Position numbers and translations under genes: made by a program. The notes beneath the pieces are model-generated. The model was given only the letters and a program-made list of their open reading frames with translations. It was not told where the DNA came from and did no database searches. From Chloroflexota bacterium (GTDB taxonomy: Bacteria; Chloroflexota; FW602-bin22; JAMCYS01), in contig JAJZQK010000117.1 of the NCBI GenBank assembly GCA_021847625.1, positions 1 through 8,139 on the forward strand: DNA of 8,139 nucleotides, given 5' to 3'. Positions 5,966 to 8,139 of this stretch are shown piece by piece (the first letter of the stretch is position 1; each line of letters opens with the position of its first letter).

Positions 5966-6745
5966 ATGGACGCGGACACCTTAGCCGGACAGGTGGCAAT
6001 AATCACCGGCGGATCCAAGGGCCTCGGCCTGGCGGCGGCCAGGCTATTGGCGGAACAGGGGGCCAGCGTCGTGCTGGCGGCCCGCGACGCCGACGCGCTG
6101 GCGAGCGCCGCCGGGTCGCTGACGGAGCAGGGCGCGACGGCCCTCGCCGTGCCGACCGACATCTCCCAGCGCGCCGACGTGGAGCGGCTCGTCGCCGAGA
6201 CGACCGCGCGCTTTGGGCGCGTGGATATCCTCGTCAACAACGCGGGCGTCGCCGCCTCGGGCAAGCCGTTGGTGGACATAGACGACGAGTCATGGCAGCG
6301 CCTCATCGGCATACACCTGAGCGGTACGTTCCTCTGCTGCCGGGCGGTGCTGCCCGCCATGCTGGCGGCCGGCTACGGACGGATCGTGAACATCTCGTCG
6401 CTGATGGCCCTGAACGGCCACATGCTTGGCCAGCGGCCGGGCGACGTGGCGGGGGCCGACTACACGGCGGCGAAGGCCGGCGTCGTCGGCCTCACCAGGG
6501 CGCTCGCCTTCGAGGTGGCACCGCGGGGTATCACCGTCAACGCCGTCGCCCCCGGCCCCGTCGCCACCGAGATACAGTCGAGCAAGAGCAAGGAGCAGCT
6601 GGCGCGCATCCCCGCCGACACCATGGTGGGCCGCTTCGGCCAGGCGGCGGAGATCGCCCGCGCGATATACTACCTGGTGGGCCCCGACAGCGGCTTCATT
6701 ACCGGCCAGGTGCTCAGCGTCAACGGCGGCGCCTGGAAGGGGTAG
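5966..6745 (+). CDS. Short-chain dehydrogenase/reductase (FabG-like classical SDR)
   Basis: 259 residues, a usual SDR length, from ATG at 5966. AAGGAGG (5947-5953) lies 12 bases upstream, slightly long but the best site. In-frame reading back to 5867 would start inside the promoter and is rejected. Motifs: TGGSKGLG (14-21) for the dinucleotide pyrophosphate; AAR (38-40), where Arg40 after strand 2 suggests NADP(H); NNAG (91-94); NISS (142-145) with Ser145 as catalytic serine; YTAAK (166-170) with Tyr166 and Lys170; APGPVATE (195-202); and the C-terminal SGFITGQVLSVNGG typical of FabG-like enzymes. The Ser-to-Tyr interval is 21 residues against about 13 in FabG, an insertion around HMLGQRPGD. 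The enzyme reversibly reduces a ketone or oxidises an alcohol in the cytoplasm; the substrate cannot be read. It stands alone on its own promoter. Confidence 0.92.
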   Translation: MDADTLAGQVAIITGGSKGLGLAAARLLAEQGASVVLAARDADALASAAGSLTEQGATALAVPTDISQRADVERLVAETTARFGRVDILVNNAGVAASGKPLVDIDDESWQRLIGIHLSGTFLCCRAVLPAMLAAGYGRIVNISSLMALNGHMLGQRPGDVAGADYTAAKAGVVGLTRALAFEVAPRGITVNAVAPGPVATEIQSSKSKEQLARIPADTMVGRFGQAAEIARAIYYLVGPDSGFITGQVLSVNGGAWKG

Positions 6746-6844
6746 GGCGAAGCTGTCGGCTGCATAGTGCATGGCCGCCCGGCCGGGGGGCCAAGGCGAC
6801 GGTTCGGCGCCACAAACCGGGCCGGCGGAGCGCCGAGCGGCAGG

Positions 6845-6871
6845 GAGCCCGGGCCTGAAGGCACCGGGCTC
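6845..6871 (+). terminator. Long hairpin after the SDR gene
   Basis: GAGCCCGG (6845-6852) pairs perfectly with CCGGGCTC (6864-6871). GCCT (6853-6856) can pair further with AGGC (6859-6862), leaving one bulged A. It begins 99 bases after the SDR stop. No T run follows, so it is a stem-only terminator candidate. Confidence 0.4.
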
Positions 6872-6880
6872 ATAGCACAA

Positions 6881-6899
6881 AGCCCGCCCGAGGCGGGCT
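6881..6899 (-). terminator. Intrinsic-terminator-like hairpin, best read on the minus strand
   Basis: AGCCCGCC and GGCGGGCT form a perfect 8-bp stem with the loop CGA. On the minus strand it is followed by TTTGTGC, so it would best end transcription coming from the flavoprotein gene about 270 bases upstream. On the plus strand it has no T run. Confidence 0.4.
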
Positions 6900-6910
6900 G
6901 AGACGGGGCT

Positions 6911-6932
6911 CGGGCGACAGGCCGTTCGCCCG
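6911..6932. repeat. 7-bp inverted repeat hairpin
   Basis: CGGGCGA (6911-6917) and TCGCCCG (6926-6932) pair perfectly around an 8-base loop. It is the third stem of the cluster after the SDR gene. No further role is visible. Confidence 0.35.
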
Positions 6933-7042
6933 GGAGTATTGCGGACAGACGTCGGTACGAACAGTAGGACGGCGGTATCCCCTACGTTTGGTTGACGGCC
7001 TCTGCCAAACTCACGGCGGCCGGCAATGGGCGGGCCCGTCCT

Positions 7043-7066
7043 AGCCCCCTCGCGAGGGGCTTTGTT
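7043..7066 (+). terminator. Rho-independent terminator-like hairpin, plus strand
   Basis: AGCCCC (7043-7048) and GGGGCT (7056-7061) form a stem with a CTCGCGA loop that can partly close further. A T-rich stretch, TTTGTT (7061-7066), follows. It is the most canonical plus-strand terminator here, though about 300 bases after the SDR stop. Confidence 0.45.
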
Positions 7067-7072
7067 GCCTTA

Positions 7073-7095
7073 GCGCGGGGTCTTCAGCCCCGCGC
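7073..7095. repeat. 8-bp perfect hairpin GCGCGGGG / CCCCGCGC
   Basis: The arms 7073-7080 and 7088-7095 pair perfectly around TCTTCAG. It sits seven bases after the previous terminator-like hairpin. The arrangement resembles dispersed palindromes seen in GC-rich genomes, but I see no second copy in this window. Confidence 0.4.
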
Positions 7096-7169
7096 GTTCG
7101 TGCCACAGCCTGGTTGCTTGCCTAGCGACGCCCGCACGCTTGCTCCCGCGCATCCCCGCCCGGCCGCCC

Positions 7170-7577
7170 CTAATCCAGCCCCTTGATCTCCTCGCCGGCG
7201 CCGGGCAGGCCAAGGTTGAATATGCGGTCGACCTTCACCTTGACCACCGCCTTCAGCGGGGCCTTCAGGCCGGCCTTCGCCATCATCTCGACGGCCTGGT
7301 CATACAGCGGACCGGAGGTGATGGGCTCGGCCGTGCCCACGAAGCGAAAGCCCTTCAGCTTCTCGCGGTCGACGACGGCGATGGCGACGACGGAGCCGCG
7401 TTCGACGTTGCTCCACGTCTGCTTGGCGGTCACCTCGTTGAAGGCCAGGTGCTCGTCGTCCAGCACCCTGGTACTGCGCTTGGGACCGATGTCGGGGGTG
7501 CCGTCGGGATTGACGGTGGCGATAAAACACTGCTGGGCGGCGACGAGGTCCTTCATCTCTTGCGTGAGCTTTGCCAT
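7170..7577 (-). CDS. Pyridoxamine 5'-phosphate oxidase-like FMN-binding split-barrel protein
   Basis: 135 residues from ATG at 7577, with GAGGAGG (7583-7589) five bases upstream. The N-terminus has the family layout: a short helix (1-14), CFIATVNPDGTPDIGPKRS (17-35), where the 'T.n.dG.P...p' turn opens the barrel, then LDDEHLAFNE (39-48), SNVERGSVVAIAVVD (56-70) and GFRFVGTAEPITSGPLYDQA (76-95), and a C-terminal strand with VVKVKVDRIFNLG. The family binds FMN or F420 and includes PNPOx, small flavin reductases and stress proteins. The length and lack of the PNPOx C-terminal substrate residues argue against true PdxH. The substrate is unknown. The MITE-like copy 2 begins only 16 bases upstream of the ribosome binding site, so its promoter must lie in or beyond that element; TATTAT on the minus strand at 7734-7729 is a possible -10. 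Confidence 0.87.
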   Translation of the reverse strand: MAKLTQEMKDLVAAQQCFIATVNPDGTPDIGPKRSTRVLDDEHLAFNEVTAKQTWSNVERGSVVAIAVVDREKLKGFRFVGTAEPITSGPLYDQAVEMMAKAGLKAPLKAVVKVKVDRIFNLGLPGAGEEIKGLD

Positions 7578-7605
7578 GGCGGCCTCCTCAAACGTGCTTC
7601 TAGCA

Positions 7606-7721
7606 GGACTTGCACGGCGGACGGATTTTCACCGCCGAGGCCACGGAGAGGATGAGGGATCGGGCATTCTCCCTGTTCTCGGCGTCCTCAGCGGTTAATC
7701 CGGCTCCGACCGCGCAACTAC
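7606..7721 (-). repeat. 116-bp MITE-like element, copy 2 (inverted relative to copy 1)
   Basis: Read on the minus strand, it aligns with 5675-5792 over its whole length with few gaps. It shares GCCGGATTAACCGC and AGGGAGAATGCCCGAT exactly (the latter at 7674-7659) and ends in CAAGTCC, against GTAAGTCC in copy 1. Its terminal repeats are more degenerate (GTAGTTGCGCGG at one end), suggesting an older insertion. It lies directly upstream of the flavoprotein gene. Confidence 0.7.
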
Positions 7722-7814
7722 TGTTCTGATAATAGTGTGACACGGATGGCAGGATACGGCAAGCCGTGGGGGAAGGCAGGGCCATCATTTGCCGCCGGTG
7801 GTCACGTGGTTCCG

Positions 7815-7891
7815 GTCGTTCCTGCGCAGGCGAGGATCCTCTTCCCGGTACGGCGAGGAACCGGATGGATCCCCGCTTTCGCGGGGATGAC
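7815..7891. repeat. 77-bp dispersed repeat with 25-base inverted arms
   Basis: The arms 7815-7839 and 7867-7891 are inverted copies matching at 19 of 25 positions. Each arm has its own small palindrome: CCTGCGCAGG (7821-7830) and CCCCGC-TTTC-GCGGGG (7871-7886). Its translation (WIPAFAGMT, or RFRGDD in another frame) is a recurring spurious peptide in many bacterial genomes, marking a widely dispersed intergenic repeat. Confidence 0.7.
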
Positions 7892-7935
7892 AGGAGGGGA
7901 AGAGTGGTCATCGCCAACATATGGGCACGCGGTGT

Positions 7936-8000
7936 TCCCTCTTCCCGGCAGGGAGAGCAAGGGTTCCCTCGCCCTTCCAGGGAGAGGGTTAGGGTGAGGG
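7936..8000. repeat. Dispersed inverted repeat ending AGGGTTAGGGTGAGGG
   Basis: CCCTCGCCCT (7966-7975) pairs with AGGGTGAGGG (7991-8000) with one mismatch. CTCTTCCC (7939-7946 region) pairs with GGGAGAG (7951-7957) with one bulge. Its minus-strand translation, LTLTLSLEGRG, is a familiar false peptide from this common intergenic repeat type. Confidence 0.6.
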
Positions 8001-8033
8001 TCGTCCCGAGGGCCGGCTCGACGCCGGCCAGGC

Positions 8034-8058
8034 GGCAGGCCACAAGGGCCTGCCCTAC
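8034..8058 (-). repeat. CTTGT-loop palindrome, inverted variant (copy C)
   Basis: GGCAGGCC (8034-8041) and GGCCTGCC (8047-8054) form a perfect 8-bp stem. On the minus strand the unit reads GTAGGGCAGG, then CC, loop CTTGT, GG, CCTGCC. This is the same architecture as copies A and B with the two inner base pairs swapped. Confidence 0.6.
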
Positions 8059-8085
8059 GTGTCCCAAGTAGAGCGCCGTTGCCGC

Positions 8086-8112
8086 CTGTAGGGCAGGGGC
8101 TTGTCCCCTGCC
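8086..8112 (+). repeat. Dispersed palindrome, CTGTAGGGCAGGGGC family, copy B
   Basis: The first 23 bases match copy A (2866-2888) except for one T/C difference in the loop. GGCAGGGG (8092-8099) and CCCCTGCC (8105-8112) form a perfect 8-bp stem with the loop CTTGT. Confidence 0.7.
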
Positions 8113-8139
8113 GCCCTGGTCCTTGGTAGGATCGCCCCC

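Larger units (their letters stand above)
6746..7169. other. Gene-free region rich in hairpins between SDR and flavoprotein genes
   Basis: About 425 bases between converging genes (SDR stop at 6745, minus-strand flavoprotein stop at 7170). No coding frame is supported. Five separate strong stem-loops lie between 6845 and 7095 and are listed individually. Confidence 0.65.
7578..8139. other. Repeat-only region at the right end
   Basis: About 560 bases with no supported gene. It consists almost entirely of dispersed repeats listed separately: MITE-like copy 2, an inverted-arm repeat at 7815-7891, a purine-biased inverted repeat at 7936-8000 and two members of the CTTGT-loop palindrome at 8034-8058 and 8086-8112. 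Open frames across it translate repeat sequence and are not genes. Confidence 0.7.

Noticed and set aside
5794..6858. 354-codon plus-strand frame overlapping the SDR
   Set aside because: It is out of frame with the SDR, which carries all catalytic motifs. Its arginine/glycine-rich translation is typical of a shifted reading of GC-rich coding DNA.
7600..8067. 155-codon minus-strand frame across the right end
   Set aside because: It is built from translated repeats (LTAEDAENRENARS, LTLTLSLEGRG, RKRGS), known spurious peptides from dispersed intergenic repeats.
7606..8139. Possible CRISPR array in the repeat-rich right end
   Set aside because: The repeats are of different families, not regularly spaced, and there are no uniform spacers or cas genes.

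Overview
The window is G+C-rich bacterial DNA, with frequent GTG/TTG start codons, purine-rich Shine-Dalgarno sites and several families of short dispersed palindromic repeats between genes. Protein families and repeat types together suggest an environmental bacterium, perhaps Chloroflexota (Dehalococcoidia-like). That placement is inference; no rRNA, tRNA or marker gene is present to fix it.

Layout. 1-1763 (minus): nearly all of a PoxB-like thiamine-pyrophosphate enzyme, running off the left edge. 1764-2143: divergent intergenic region with an AT-rich promoter candidate and a strong hairpin just before a ribosome binding site. 2144-2770 (plus): a small HesB/IscA-like protein without the usual cysteines, starting at TTG, followed with no gap by what looks like the C-terminal remnant of a bacterial PH-domain (bPH2) protein. 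2771-2940: convergent intergenic region with a terminator-like hairpin and a dispersed palindrome. 2941-4554 (minus): soluble two-PAS sensor histidine kinase with no response regulator in view. 4555-4910: its leader. 4911-5504 (minus): cytoplasmic-looking protein with a Tp34/P19-like domain. 5505-5965: intergenic, with a 118-bp element bearing 13-bp terminal inverted repeats, then a good sigma70-type promoter. 5966-6745 (plus): short-chain dehydrogenase/reductase. 6746-7169: gene-free, with five strong hairpins. 7170-7577 (minus): pyridoxamine-phosphate-oxidase-like flavin-binding protein. 7578-8139: no gene, a mosaic of four dispersed repeat families.

No operon-like pathway is evident. Most genes are separately transcribed housekeeping or redox functions (TPP enzyme, SDR, split-barrel flavoprotein), a sensor kinase and a possible metal-binding protein. 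The only tight pair is 2144-2770, where the second gene appears to be a decayed fragment.

The most notable content is non-coding. Two diverged full-length copies of a MITE-like element lie in inverted orientation around the SDR and flavoprotein genes. A CTTGT/CTCGT-loop palindrome occurs three times, with an apparent compensatory base-pair change between members. The larger reading frames antisense to the kinase, TPP enzyme and SDR are high-GC shadows. I found no convincing new defence or mobile system.
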